Positions 49,596 to 62,029 of a stretch of DNA of 64,000 bases are shown in pieces. Position numbers and translations under genes: made by a program. Under the pieces are notes generated by a model that was not told where the DNA came from, did no database searches, and saw nothing but the letters and a program-made list of their open reading frames with translations. Numbering within the stretch: position 1 is the stretch's first letter; each line of letters begins with the position of its first letter. The stretch lies in assembly GCA_039881145.1 (NCBI GenBank), contig JAYKKI010000006.1, positions 23,639,001-23,703,000 of the forward strand. The letters run 5' to 3'. The stretch comes from Druceiella hillmani (taxonomy: Eukaryota; Arthropoda; Insecta; Lepidoptera; Hepialidae).

Positions 49596-50143
49596 TCATA
49601 ACCAATGGTGTTTTAAATGAGAATAGGGATCCACTAGAAGTAATATTTAATTATTCCTTCATCGCAATTGACTTACTTCACCTTGACTAAGGTATGCAAA
49701 TTTAATACTTTCCAAAATACATTAACATTGCATTAATACAAATATATAAAAGACCCCAGTTATCCAACGCGTAATATTTACATTTAAGTATAATGTACCT
49801 GTGCAAAGCAAGCGTTGCCAGATTCGGGGAGGGTAGGAGGGTAAGTAGCTTTAATAAACAATTCGAATGTGAACAGACCGCGGGCAACGTGAGGAAGATA
49901 TCGTTGTCGTCGTCACACATATTTTTTTGATGATGTCTATCTTCGTTATAAGCTTACTGTATTTCCTTAATTTTTTAAAAATTTAAATTCCTTGTCAATA
50001 TTTATAATTTAATCACTCAGCAAGTTTAGTATAACGCTGTTTAAATGTAATTGCCACGTTATTTATTGTTAAAGCATATAATAAACCTATAGAACATTGG
50101 AATAGGGTAACATTATAAAAGCAATATAACACAATAATATTTC
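49596..50143. other. Noncoding stretch outside IR2
   Basis: No gene was recognised; the 72-codon frame at 49702-49920 (minus) has no motif. Confidence 0.45.
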
Positions 50144-50265
50144 ACAATTAAATGAAACTATGTGATGTAGTATTATTTCTACTTTATTTAATTTCTTTAC
50201 CATGACCTAGGTTTCGTTGTATTATAACATCTTCAGGTGGGATATTAGCAAAGAATAACTCTTAG
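50144..50265 (-). repeat. PLE terminal repeat fragment
   Basis: Runs from 'cacaattaaatgaaact' to 'acatcttcaggtgggatatt' and carries the hammerhead-like core on the minus strand. Stem I and stem II each have a mismatch here. It lies about 600 bases upstream of the PLE reverse transcriptase fragment but in the opposite orientation. Confidence 0.65.
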
Positions 50266-50646
50266 GGACATCCAACAGCATTTATATGTTTCAAATACAA
50301 TAGCGGAAGCCAGGTCTATGTGGGTTTTCCCACTGCTTGTGTTTGTGAGTTTATTGTTTGGGAGCGGTGTAGGTTTTATTATATTTCCGAGAGTTATACG
50401 ATATATAAGTATTTTAGTGAGGATAATAAGTTCAATTGTTGTTATTCTATGAGCTTGTACAATGCAAATGTTCCGGTATATGTAATAAAATTAACTGGAA
50501 GTTATTTTCGGCAATATATTTAAACAAAAGCAAGGGTATCTGAAAGTTAGAACATTATATTACTAATTACTAATAGGTTATATTACTAATAGGTTATATT
50601 ACTAATTCTACATATCTCCGGTTTTATTTATTCATATATTTATTTC

Positions 50647-50682
<36 letters not shown>

Positions 50683-50884
50683 ATACTTATATTTATATGT
50701 GTATGTAGGCTGAAACAACTTGAAGAGTACTGTAGTGTCAATGTTGTCTAATTGTATTATGTTTAGAAGATATTAAGTATAGGTGATGATATTATATTTA
50801 GTTGTTCATTTAATATATTAACGTTGGTGTCTTTTTTATGTGTTTATTTCTAATGTTTCTAGGATATTAAGTTTATTACCTTAA
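50266..50884. other. Noncoding stretch with TA tract
   Basis: Short direct duplications of 'taggttatattactaat' around 50560-50605 and a TA microsatellite at about 50653-50682. The 67-codon frame at 50320-50523 has no motif. Confidence 0.45.
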
Positions 50885-51424
50885 TTAGCTACCAATATAT
50901 TAAATTATTATAGATACGTTGATGACATACTTATCTGCTGGAAAGGTACACAGCGACAATTAGACCAGTTTGTTAACTTTGCTAATTCCCTACAAAACAA
51001 TATCAAATTAACTTTAGAAGTAGAATGCGATAATAAACTAAACTTTTCAGATATTAATATGGAACGCAAAAATAATAAACATAAATTTAGTATATTTAGA
51101 AAAGACACATTGGCAGACTCCATAATTAATGATCATTCTCAACACACTCGGTCCCATAAGTTAGCAGCCTTTCATTCTATGATACACAGAGCTTTAACTA
51201 TCCCTCTAGAAAAACCTAATTTACGTAATGAAATAAAAACTATAAAACAAAATAATAATTATAACCCATCAATTGTCACAAAACTGTACCATAATAAATT
51301 AAGAAAAATACTAATACAAGAAATATACCCGGTCGTACCAAATAATAATAATATTTACTATAAATCTATCCCATACATAGGTAATATATCTCTTAAATTA
51401 GGGAAACTCTTAACTTATTTATAG
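50885..51424 (+). pseudogene. Penelope-like reverse transcriptase fragment
   Basis: The open frame starts without Met and reads YYRYVDDILICW (YVDD catalytic box at 50915-50926), GTQRQLDQFVNF, NIKLTLEVE, HKFSIFRKDTLADSII, SHKLAAFHSMIHRAL and PYIGNISLKLGKLL before the stop. This series of blocks is that of Penelope-like elements. It covers palm motif C to the thumb. The fingers, motif A and the GIY-YIG endonuclease are missing, so the element is truncated at both ends. The frame is otherwise undamaged over 180 codons. The nearby terminal repeat at 50144-50265 may belong to the same element. Confidence 0.8.
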
Positions 51425-52599
51425 AAATATAAATAATATAACATGTGCTTTAAAATGAGGTTTAAAATGCACATTCTTTTTTCGAATCATACTTTCCTTC
51501 TGTTTCTTTTGTGTATTAGATTATCCCATCAATAAAAACACTTGTTTCATAAATTTGAAATAAGTTTCCACTTTTTGAACATGTTGAACATATTAATATA
51601 AATGTCAGGATACGGCCAAAGGAACATAAACCATACCGAAAATGACAACACTAATTCATGAGCGCCATCTATTGCAATTAAACGTCAAAATCTATTGTAA
51701 CTACTTCGTCAGTCACATGGCCGACTGTTTGCGACCGTAGATGTAATGTTGTCATGGCGTTATCGTATTTTATTATTTATTAACCAAATTAAAACAAATG
51801 GTTTCTATTTGTACGCCTGTATATTGACATGTGAATGCTTAAATAGATGTAAACTAATGAAAATGAGGATTTTTATGTAACAAAAATCAATTATAATATG
51901 GAGATACAAAGGCATTAATATGTCAGGAATTATTCGAAATTGAGGCAGCTTAATTATATCTATTTCATGCTGTGCCAATCTGTTTTAATTTGTTCTCGGG
52001 GAGTTTGTGTATTTATAGTGGCCGGCGTTAGTAAGACGATTATGCAAACACCGATATATGCTTCATCGGCGATGAAAAGGTTAAGATTTAAAAAAGTAAA
52101 ACATATCTTAAAGAAATTACAATGCTATAATATTACCGTCTACATATAGACACTTATCTACGGCATATTTTAAGTAATAATTTATCCTGATCTCGTATTT
52201 TATATTTTAGTTTAAAATATTTGTTTGTTACTTTAGTAAAAAATTGGTAATGTGCAAGATATGTATAAAGATACCAACTCGTTCAGGATCACATTTAAAT
52301 TCTTACTGAACATATGTGAAAACGCGAATTTTCGACAATTCTGTCACAATACAATTCATATGATATACCGAATATTATTAAATCATCTTCAATTACGTTA
52401 CGCTTTCCTGTTTTATTTACCTTTACAATAAAATCCCTTACTTATTGCTTTTCCCTGCTTTAAAAATGAAACAAACATGTGACACAATAAATTTAAATTG
52501 ATTTTAGAGAGCAATAAGCCCATGTCGAGTTGTTTGCAAATATTTCAAACTAGCTGCGTCTACAACATCATTCGCATGACTTTCGGAATAATAAAAGTT
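51425..52599. other. Noncoding stretch
   Basis: Contains 'gagcgccatctattgcaa' near 51660, a motif often seen in insect repeats. No gene was recognised. Confidence 0.45.
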
Positions 52600-52810
52600 A
52601 CTAGAATTCCTTTTTCTCTCATATATGTTACTTTTGGGTATATACTATTACTATACCAAATTTCATCAAAGTCTGACACACAACAATCCTGACAAAATGG
52701 TTTTCTGGCTTTTATTATCATTCTATACGCTAAATCAATCAATCTTTTTAAAATATTTTCAATGTATAGGATTTACTCTGTTACTATTTTATTATATATG
52801 TAGATAATTA
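52600..52810 (+). repeat. SINE-like dispersed repeat, copy 5
   Basis: Carries 'ccaaatttcatcaaagtc', 'tatacgctaaatcaatca' and 'ttcaatgtataggatttac'. Its middle is deleted relative to copy 4. It abuts the TA target of the Tc1 element. Confidence 0.6.
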
Positions 52811-52812
52811 TA

Positions 52813-54351
52813 CACTCTTTTGCATAAAAAACGGGCGGTTTTAATTTTGTTATATTATTAACAAAATATTATTTATTAAGAGGTTTAATTAAATGTAATT
52901 GTTACTGGCAGGTATAGTGTATTCTGGCACATAAAATGAACGTTCTAAATTTGAAATTTATTCTTTTTGAATGAAAATTCTCTTACACTGACAAAAACGT
53001 ATTTTTTGGCTGTAAATCAAATCCAACTTTTGTTAAGTTCTTTTTCATTTGTTACGTTTTTTATTTTATCGAATAAATTTTAATTAAATTTCTGCTATTT
53101 GACGAATTAGTTTACTTCTGTTTGCTGTTCTCAGCATGGTTGAAAAAAACGATAAGAGCTAGTATAATTATTGCGCTGCTTGAAGAAGGCTGTAGCCAAT
53201 ATTATGTGTCTCAGCAGTATAATGTGAGCCGTTTTACCATCCAAAGGACCTGGCAACGATACCAAAAAACGGGCCCCGTCAGTAGAAGGCTCGGTTCTGG
53301 AAGAAAACGGTGCACTGAACCACGGGACGACCGCTTCATAGTCAGTCAAGCGCTAAGAAATCGCCAAGTTACGTACGTGGATTTCAAACAGAACCTGGAG
53401 GATGTCAGAGGTATACGAGTAAGCCTATGGACAGTCAGAAGAAGACTTCAGGCCGTCAATATACGTATCTATCGCCCAGCTCGGGGCCCTACATTGCTCC
53501 GTGAGCATCGAGTTGCCAGATGGAGATTCGCTCAAAATGTTTCGTCATGGACTCAACAAGACTGGAATAGTGTTTTATTCTCCGATGAAGCTCGATTAGT
53601 GGTGAGGATCGACGTTGGCGAGTCTTACGAAGACCTGGAGAATGCTTCGCAGAAATGTGCTTTGAGAAAATCACCCCTTACGGTGGAGGCTCCGTAATGT
53701 TTTGGGCTGGTATTAAATCAGATGACCGTATCGAGTTAGTGTTTATTGAAAAAATGGCACACTTAATGCGCAAAGCTACATAACAGAGGTTCTTATTCCT
53801 CATGCCCAACTCGCATTAACAGCAGTTGGAGGCGAGTCCATTTTTATGGACGACAACGCTCGCGCCCACCGCTCTAGAGAGGTTGATGCATATATGCAGG
53901 AGGTCGGAATTTGTCGGTTAGACTGGCCAACTATAAGTTCCGACCTCAATCCGATAGAATACATATGGGATAATCTCAAACGACGCGTCAAAGCCGTAAA
54001 ACCAGCTCCAGAAAACATTCAGGCCCTTAAAAATTTGATCGTCGCTGAATGGGAACGTATTCCTCAGGAAATGATAATAAACGTCGTCGAAAGCATGCTT
54101 AGCAGATTAAGCCAATTTAATAAAAAATATTCAAAAATGAACTTTAGCCATTTTTAATGAAAACGCTCGTCTGTGGGCTTTACATCGTTTTTTTTATTTA
54201 TTCGCATTTTTAATGACTAAAGTAGGTAAAAAGGATATCTCAATAATAAATAATGATATTCTCATCATATTGCCATATAAAATGCATCAAATAATAATAA
54301 AATAACTCCGATGTTCTTTACTCCTATAAGTGCCCTTTTTTTGCAAGAGAG
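52813..54351 (+). mobile_element. Tc1-like transposon, copy 2
   Basis: About 1.54 kb, flanked by TA at 52811-52812 and 54352-54353. The left end begins 'cactcttttgcataaaaaac', and the right end, read in reverse, begins 'ctctcttgcaaaaaaaggg'. Colinear with copy 1 throughout, including untranslated flanks. Confidence 0.93.
53136..54157 (+). pseudogene. Tc1 transposase, several frameshifts
   Basis: The start MVEK (53136) is followed by an extra A in the A-run, shifting the frame. The N-terminal paired-like domain then reads through LLEEGCSQYYVSQQYNVSR and GPVSRR to the first catalytic Asp in LFSDEAR (about 53585). A seven-base loss after it shifts the frame again. FWAGIKSDDR continues in a further frame until two extra As near 53750. 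The C-terminal part (53846-54157) keeps MDDNARAH and SSDLNPIEYIWD with DD34E spacing, and ends FSHF. All three catalytic residues remain, unlike copy 1, but the reading frame is not usable. Confidence 0.92.
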
Positions 54352-54439
54352 TATATGTATAGAAAATTTATTAGATTATCTAGGAGACTTGTCGATTATA
54401 TTTTCTAACGAAAAGAAGTAGTTTTAAAAATTAGTTTTA

Positions 54440-54524
54440 TTAACGCTCTTCGAGTGCGCACGCACAGACACACACACGCACGCACGCACACACACACACT
54501 TGTGTATGTGTTTGTATATATACT

Positions 54525-54582
<58 letters not shown>

Positions 54583-54597
54583 ATAATATAATATATA

Positions 54598-54646
<49 letters not shown>

Positions 54647-54650
54647 CCAA
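54440..54650. repeat. Compound CA/GCAC and TA microsatellite
   Basis: 'cacgcacgcacgcacacaca' type repeats pass into long TA tracts with ATA interruptions. Three overlapping low-complexity minus frames here are artefacts. Confidence 0.95.
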
Positions 54651-54925
54651 ACAGTAGCATGCTTGAAATTTTTTTAAACAGTCTGCGAAATCCTTTTTCC
54701 ACTACTTATACTAAACGAACTGGAAAATGATTTTAATAGTAGACATAGCCGTCAATATTTAATATCACAACGTGTGTATAAACATATGTGTCTTTCCTAT
54801 GAATATTGTATACTTACATTTCCAGTTTTTATATTATTGATTTAAAAATGTTTGAGTTATTGAAGTGATAGACAGATGGACACATACCTACTAATTAATA
54901 CTACTATGTAACTAAAACTATATAC
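54651..54925. other. Noncoding stretch
   Basis: Nothing recognised. Confidence 0.45.
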
Positions 54926-54930
54926 AATAG

Positions 54931-54978
<48 letters not shown>

Positions 54979-54990
54979 AATAATACTATT
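54926..54990. repeat. TA microsatellite inside an inverted repeat
   Basis: A TA tract bounded by 'caatagtatta' and its inverse 'taatactattg', so the whole 65 bases can fold back. Confidence 0.9.
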
Positions 54991-56049
54991 GCAACATGCC
55001 CCTGTACAAACTTTAAATGTATTGCTAATTTAATATCCATCGCAGCCGTTGCGCTATCTATTGTCTTTTGAGTAGAAACAAAGAAAACCAATATTCATCG
55101 GAAATTACGTTGTTTTTGGTGCTATTAAGTAGCATAAAAGTTGTGTCGAATTATGAACTCTATCGGGATTGAATTCCACGCAAATCTGTTGCGCCGTTTA
55201 GCTGTAATTTGGTAACGAATATCCCAAAATCCAAGCTTTCACCATTCTCATATTATTGAGAAAAGGCTACGTAGGTACTTAGATGATTTTGTTTTTGGGA
55301 TACGGTTCCAAAAACTTATTCGGAATAAGATGTAATATTAAAAATATTGGCAAATATGGAGAAATTTTCAAAGATAAAAGTAAACTTTCAATAGATATAT
55401 CAGTGAAGAAGTATTCATTTCAAATTAGAGGCGTCAATTTATTTACAACCCCCTAAGCTTTGCAAAAAAATTATTGAAAATCAAGGATCATATTTTAAAA
55501 AAATAAAACATTCGACGCGCGAGTCCCACTAACATTCAATACATTTTTAATTCTCTTATCGACAACCATTACCGTTGATATATTACATACATATTGGATA
55601 TATGCTTGTATCGTTACATCTCTAGCGTTTCAGCTTCCCTTTGTCTGTTTTCACAATTTTCGTCATTATTTACATCACGTAAATTTTTTTAGCAAATATT
55701 CAGTATTCATTTAATTTCAAAGTAAAGAAATATTAGAAAATTTATATGTTATTTTAAAGTTAGGTAAACGTTACCGTTTTGACACCTTTGTGTTTGATTA
55801 ATGATAACAGAATAAGTAGTTAATTCAGTAAAAAAAGGGTGACTCATTTCAATAAGTTAATTCTTACTCATTGCAAACACGTTACACTCCGGTGCAACCG
55901 CGATCTTAAAGGGATGAGCAATTGAATTTCATAGTAGTATGGAGAATTTGGAAGTAACTCGATTCTTGACATCATTATGGAAAAAAATGTTGTTTACGCG
56001 AACGTTGCTAGTTATCAGGTATGAACAACAAGAGTTTTTTTTTCAGTGA
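54991..56049. other. Noncoding stretch
   Basis: No gene was recognised. A segment near 55165-55215 (acgcaaatctgttgcgccg) resembles an insect retroposon tail. Confidence 0.4.
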
Positions 56050-57200
56050 ATTAGGGCATCAAATCTTTCTATTTAACAATTGGAAAATAAATTTAATCAA
56101 CAAAACGTTTCTTCTGCTTTGCAATATATGTTAATTCAACATGTCCAGAAAAAAATCGGTGGAAAATATAAATGGAATTAGCCATATCGTCTCATGTAAA
56201 AATATCGAAATAAAGTTTCTTTGGCACGTTCAATCATCAGGCTGTATTTAGTTTCATGTGCCGTCCAAATATTAAAACTGCTTTCTAATTTACTTTGTAC
56301 TAAAGTCTTATATAACAGGTTAATTTAGGGGACTTTTTGAAAATCTGTAGCATTACACAATACAAATCAAAGCCTTCTGAGTAACTTTTTCACACCACAA
56401 AAAGTTCAGCGCAAGTCGAATGGAACTCTTAGATCAACTAAACTTTGGCATAATAGCGTCCTGATATTAATGTATACATGCCCTTGAGAAATGCGCGGTC
56501 AATTTTAACTTATCATAGACCATTTGATTGAATCTAGCTGCAAAAACTGGGAAAATCTTCATATTATCCGCCAAAAGAAGGCAATACACGGTTTTAATCG
56601 ATAGAAGCCAATAGAAGGCAATGTGTTATTACCGTCATTATTTACCAAGACAATGAACAATAAAGACTTGAGATTTGAGCCCTGGCTAAGTCCTGCTGTG
56701 AAAAAAGAATCAGATTTAAAATTATCACTCATACAAGAAGAAATGTAAAACTTGATGAGGGAAACCAACTTCGTTAAAGTGATTTATTCAATAAAATATG
56801 ATCAAAACCTGATGGTCGAAATACACGATATTGACTTGAAAACTGACATTAACCCGATAGAAACCATAGTCGACGATACACGCGAGATTCGTGACTGTCG
56901 ACCCTCCAATAGGAAATCCGTGTTCCTCGTCATAAATCTTAATTCCACTACTCAAATAACTTTTCAGATGTAACACAAAATCTAATAATATAGCCGGCGC
57001 AGAAAGAATCGCCCTCGGTCAAGCAATAGTTACTTTAGGAAGCGTTGCTACCCTCAGGTACACGTTACTCGAGTAATTATCCATCATGAGAGATGGACCA
57101 GTTGATAACGCTGCATTAAATATAAATTTTAAAACTTTATCGAAAATATAAGCCATCAGGTCCAATTTCTTCTTCGACTTAATTTCATTTCTTCTGCTTG
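56050..57200 (-). pseudogene. Jockey-type LINE reverse transcriptase remnant
   Basis: On the minus strand, across several frames, the ordered blocks of a Jockey-clade ORF2 can be followed: a segment with FIFNAALSTG (about 57110), EEHGFPIGGSTVTNL (about 56920), VNIVYFD where motif A lies (about 56830), GLSQGSNLKSLLFIVLVN (motif B region, about 56660), and LYKTLVQSKLESSFNIW, then YSLMIERAKETLFRYFYMRR (about 56320-56180). Each is a recognisable but altered form of the family pattern. Frameshifts and stops separate them. The YxDD box is not visible, and the endonuclease domain and ORF1 are missing. This is an old copy. Confidence 0.82.
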
Positions 57201-57950
57201 GAAAATGCAAGTGTTAAGGCGAAGCAAAAATCTATTAGCCGCTAGCGACCGCGATGGTTTCCAATGGCCTTAAGAATAGGTTCGTGTCAGAAATCATCTA
57301 TCAACTGAATGATGGTGATGATCGTCCTCACGTACAAAAGGACGCAACAGCATTCTACAACAGCACCGCCATCGCCCCTTAGCATTACATATTAATAAGT
57401 TATAAACGAACAAGTTAACAATTATTCATAAAAATTTAACGATTTATTAAAACAAATATACAAATACAAATCACCAATTATATAAACAATGTCACTACAA
57501 CAAATGTATTACTGATATTGTTATTTTTTGGTATTACAATATTTGCAATAAATATTACACCTCACACAAAAGCACATTTTTAGCAAATTTATTACATCAG
57601 TTCAAAGGTCGTTAATATTTTACGTCAAGAGAGTAAAGCAACATCGAAAAAGATTTTAGTGAACGAAAAGAAACACTTATTTTGCAAACAGTTTTTCCAA
57701 AATGTTATAGGACAAAAATATGCTATCTATTTTATAGCGTGGAAATATAAACATTTGGGCTTACTACTTCACTATTTCTCATGCCCACATCGTAGGCATG
57801 AGAATCACTCTTCGACATTAATGCATTTCCGAAGTAGGATCCCCAATATAGGAATTTTACTTTCTGAACGACGTTCAAAATGTCCTGCTTTACACTTTAA
57901 TGCTTTGCAGTTTTTTTTTATGTGAAACATCTATAGGCGCAGGTATAAAG
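57201..57950. other. Noncoding stretch, GC-richer around 57240-57370
   Basis: The GC-richer part may be the upstream continuation of the LINE remnant but shows no block I recognise. The 88-codon frame at 57659-57925 has no motif. Confidence 0.4.
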
Positions 57951-58180
57951 CGGATAGTTGGCGTGGCGACGCTTGCCGTGGCGACGGGTCGCCACGCTAT
58001 GCTAAGGTATGCTACATGTAGTATAGTGTACGGTATGGCGACGTGTCGCCATGCGCAACCGACTACGCGACCCCCTCCTCACTCAGTTCGACGCTGTTGT
58101 ACACTGCGGTACACATAACCTGTGCTTTATTATTTTTGTATTAATTGTAAATAAATGTTTATTAAATAAAGTCTCCATTT
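57951..58180. repeat. GC-rich block with repeated hairpins and poly(A)-like end
   Basis: Two related perfect hairpins, GTGGCGAC-GG-GTCGCCAC (57978-57995) and ATGGCGAC-GT-GTCGCCAT (58035-58052), lie either side of 'tatgctacatgtagtata', itself nearly self-complementary. Further downstream a GC-rich stretch ends in an AATAAA-rich segment (58150-58170). It looks like the 3' end of a mobile element or transcript. I cannot name the family. Confidence 0.45.
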
Positions 58181-59489
58181 TCTGTAAGAAATTCGTAATA
58201 CTTTATTTTTTCATTATGCTATATTTAGTTCCTGTAATAATCTTGTCTTTTATGCATATTACTTGTACGAACACGATTTTTCACATCTGTCAGGCGTCCC
58301 GTGACGGCTCATTGTTTTTTTTTAATATAAAGTAATACATTTGTATATCGCTATACTTCGAAATCCGGTTTCAAAATCAAACAATAGATGATATTTCTAT
58401 TTAATAACAATTGTTTATTTTACAGATTGACTTTCGTTCGTGATTCCATTAGAAATTGTCATGAAGTTACGTTAAAAACTCCATTTTTAAAAAAAGATTT
58501 TAAAACTGTTACATAATTTTTTTCAGATATATAAATGAAACATTATTTACTTAGGAGTTTATGAATGAAATAATACGAGTCGCGCAATTATTTTCTAACT
58601 TCAAAAAGCTTTCTTTGTACATCCCAGCTAGTTACACTAATACGGAAACGACCTATGTGTTTATTTTTAAATATTCATATATAGGTTGTTATGGGCTGTT
58701 ACAGGTATTTTATTCATACAGGTGATTCTTTATATTATCCTGAATATATGTGAAAAGTGTTTCTATAAAAACGTTTCATTTTTTCATGGAGTTCGTAACT
58801 TCACAGTATTTTTTCAGGAGTAGCGAAGAATTGTTATGTAGTATATTTGTTATACATACAATGATGTAGCTATTGTAACTAGTATAAACTACAACCCGTA
58901 TCACTAGATACGTGCAACGCACAGAAATTAAATATACGTGTCACAATTTGAGTACCATTGGTAACATATACAAAATTAAATTCCTTCGACCCATAGTCGT
59001 AAGAATTACCGAGCTCTTGCTAACCAACCGTGGTTGGTGCTTACATGCAGTCGGAAACCATCAGATATATTTTAACCAGTAGTATAGACGTAAAGATTAT
59101 TATTATTAATAAGCTAGTGCTTATTGATAATAACCATAAAAGTCATCGCATATTTGTAATGAAAAAAAACAACAAATTACATGAATTCCAATTCATCAGC
59201 TTTTATTAAACCTCTATAAGGCATGTAGAAACCTATTAGAATAATTTTGCTAAATTTAAAATATTTATTAGCTTAAAATGTCATGTTTCAATATTCAATT
59301 TATTCACATATTGTAAGATGGTCACATCTCACTTATGCAAAAAATTATTGAAAATTGCAGTAACATTAATGTCATGTTTATAAACATTCAATAACGCAAA
59401 TAAATAATTTAAAATGTTCCCCTTTGGAGCCAAACGGAGTTTAGTTACTTTTCATTTATTTCGCAGCAGTTTAGTTACTTTTCACTTCT
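58181..59489. other. Noncoding stretch
   Basis: No recognisable gene or repeat. Confidence 0.45.
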
Positions 59490-59644
59490 CTACAGAAGAC
59501 ATGTATTAATAACTCTTGGGATCAGTTCAAACGCAGGTTTCTAACATATAAAAGTCTATTAACTAAAAGACCGCTGATCAGCAACTATTCATTGTTAAAT
59601 ATTGAGAATTATATGTCGTTTACGAAATATTTTCCGTTAAAAAT

Positions 59645-59912
59645 ACACAATTAAATTAAACTACGTGATGTAGTATTATTTCTACTTTCTTTAATTTCTT
59701 TACCACGACCAAGGTTTCGTTGTATAACAACATTTTCAGGTGGGCTATTAGCAAAGATCTTTGCTAATATCCCACCTGAAGAAGTTGTAAGACAGCGAAA
59801 CCTAGGTCGTGGTAAAGAAATTAAAGAAAATTGAAATAATACTACATCACGTATTTCATTTAATTGTGAATAATGAATTTCTACAAAATTAACGCCAAAT
59901 ATATTCAATAGT
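59645..59912. repeat. Inverted pair of PLE terminal repeats
   Basis: Two terminal repeats face each other around 'agcaaagatctttgct' (59751-59766). Each runs outward through a hammerhead-like core to 'tgatgtagtattattt' or its inverse, and the right one continues to 'aaattaacgccaaat'. Paired terminal repeats in inverted arrangement are known for Penelope-like elements. The 85-codon minus-strand frame across this region is a by-product. Confidence 0.7.
59772..59812 (+). ncRNA. Hammerhead-like ribozyme motif (best copy)
   Basis: Stem I CCAC (59772-59775) pairs with GUGG (59809-59812). The core CUGAAGA (59776-59782) fits CUGANGA, followed by one extra A, then stem II GUUGU/ACAGC with one G-U pair (59784-59796), and GAAA (59797-59800). 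Stem III is a very short ACC-UA-GGU, and cleavage would be after C 59808 in GUC. This is the minimal type I form reported for Penelope-like elements. The extra base before stem II is unusual. Confidence 0.55.
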
Positions 59913-60896
59913 AAAAAATACAGTTAAATCGAAAAGTTTAAATAAGTCTTTAAGAAAACGTAATAATATATTTGTGTACCTTGACAATCAGCGTGATGCT
60001 AATTCGATAAAATAAAAGGAAGCAGAAATTCTCAGGTCAGCAGTTCCAACGGAACGAAAAGTGTACTAACGCATATAGGTGAACCAACATTCTGTTGTTT
60101 GCATAAATCGTTAAAAAATTATTTTATTGTATTATGTATTTTATTTTTATATTAAGTGTCAAAAATATTAAGAAATCATTATCACATTGGTTTGGTTTAG
60201 GATAGAATTCAAACAGTAATCATAACATTTTAGGATTATGGCGCTTCAGTTGCTAAGTGTCTTCATAATTTTGTTAGAAATACGAAGAGAACGAGATAGA
60301 AATACAAAGTCGTACGAAATAGAAATACGAATTCAACTAGAGTAGATTCTTGAGTCAAAAGAAATACTTAAAATATGTTATATAATTCCAAAATTATATC
60401 TATATGTTATTATAGATATAATTTTGGAACATTTGCAAATGAATGAATTTTAACTACAACTCAATTCAAAATCATATATTTGAGCTTACACTTATTTATC
60501 GACATATAATATTACTGAACAGAAATTATGTAGCACGGTTTAACTCATTACATTCATCCCTTAAGTGAACAAACAGGTTACACAAATTACTGTTTTTAAT
60601 TTATAAGGAATCATTCAAATAATTATAAAGCTGCACTCACAAGAATAAACTTTTTTTCCTAGAACTACAAAATATTGCATAAGACTTTAATTATGCGTAG
60701 TTTAAACAAATCATAGGTGTTAAAACAATAAAGTAAGACAGTGAGTATAAACTGTTGAAACCAATTCTTAACAAATCTCGGTTTACATTGATAAATTTAT
60801 TTATGACTTACATACTGAAGATTTACATTAACTAAATATTTGATTATTTTTAAACACGTTTAATAAGTGTCAAAATTGTCAATAATCTAAGACTGT

Positions 60897-60902
60897 TATA
60901 TA

Positions 60903-60970
<68 letters not shown>
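60897..60970. repeat. TA microsatellite
   Basis: Long TA tract; makes a spurious Tyr-Ile frame on the minus strand. Confidence 0.95.
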
Positions 60971-60974
<4 letters not shown>

Positions 60975-62029
60975 CTTTATGATGTCGGAATAAAAAAAAG
61001 TGTTAAATTTTATTAAGACGGAAGGTTTTAAGAAGTTATTATCCGTCATTCCAAAAGTTGTAATTGTTAATATACGCTTTAAAGGTATAAGGGAGTTAAA
61101 AATTGTTGTTAAGACCATTCAAAAATAATGAAATTTCTTCACCAGATTCGCCACTCGTGTAATATGGTAAACATACTAACTAAATATTGTGATTAGCTGT
61201 CCAAACAGGATTGAAATAAAATAACTACTAATATATAGTTCAGCAGGATGACAGAAACCTAAACAGTTGATAGCTGGGCGGCTATATCGGTTTAGTTTAA
61301 ACTACATAGTTTCACCAGTAAAAATGATCTTGAGTTAAACTTTTAACGAATTTGAACCGCCCCTGATTTATGACAATGACAAAATTATGAATAAATAATA
61401 ATTTAAAGTCCGTCAGTGGTTTATCTTGCTATCCTGTTTCTCTTAACGAATTAGAGAAATAATTTGTCATAATTTTTATTCGAGATTAATTATGACACGT
61501 ATTCAATTGAGAATCACATTTTTCCTTAAAAGCGCACCTATATTAGCATTTCGCGTTTATTAGTAAATTTGTAATGAATAAATAATTAAAACGATATCCA
61601 TATAGCTGGAACCTGAACCGATGGTAAACGACTGTGCAGAAACTGTCTCATCGAGACGCCTTTTTTCCGTCGTCGCAATCTTTCACTATCAGACAACGGA
61701 ACTTTATTAAAAAAAATTTCCCTCTCGGTGCTTGGAAAATGTAAAATGGCAGCGGCATTTTTGTATCAAATTTATCGTATAATTAATCTCTCATCAGGCG
61801 CGAGTTGAGCGTCGATGCGTAGTGGCCGTTTCAATCAATTCTTGCAGCCGTCGGTGGCGATATTTAATTAACATATTCGATTAAAATTTATCGTGAATGT
61901 TAAACGGTTACATTTTTGTAATGATGTATAAACCATTCACCGAATTTTACGTGCCTTTAATTATATTGGCAACTAATGAAGCTCCCATTCCAGTTTATCA
62001 GGGTTAACTCATGAGTTATCCGAACACAG

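Larger units (their letters stand above)
59490..62000 (+). repeat. Dispersed repeat family, copy 2 (with insertions)
   Basis: Aligns with 2950-4090 in two main blocks, 59490-60230 and about 61600-62000. A PLE-derived palindrome (59645-59912) interrupts the first block. About 1.3 kb with a TA microsatellite lies between the blocks. The interrupted sequence resumes exactly after the palindrome (aaaaatacagttaaatcga), which makes the order of events clear. Confidence 0.65.

Noticed and set aside
59651..59908. 85-codon minus-strand protein
   Set aside because: It runs through both halves of an inverted pair of noncoding terminal repeats.
2950..62000. A 59-kb LTR-type element bounded by the direct repeats at 2950 and 59490
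   Set aside because: A third copy of the same repeat occurs inside (5790-6060) and the copies differ greatly in length, so they behave as dispersed repeats.
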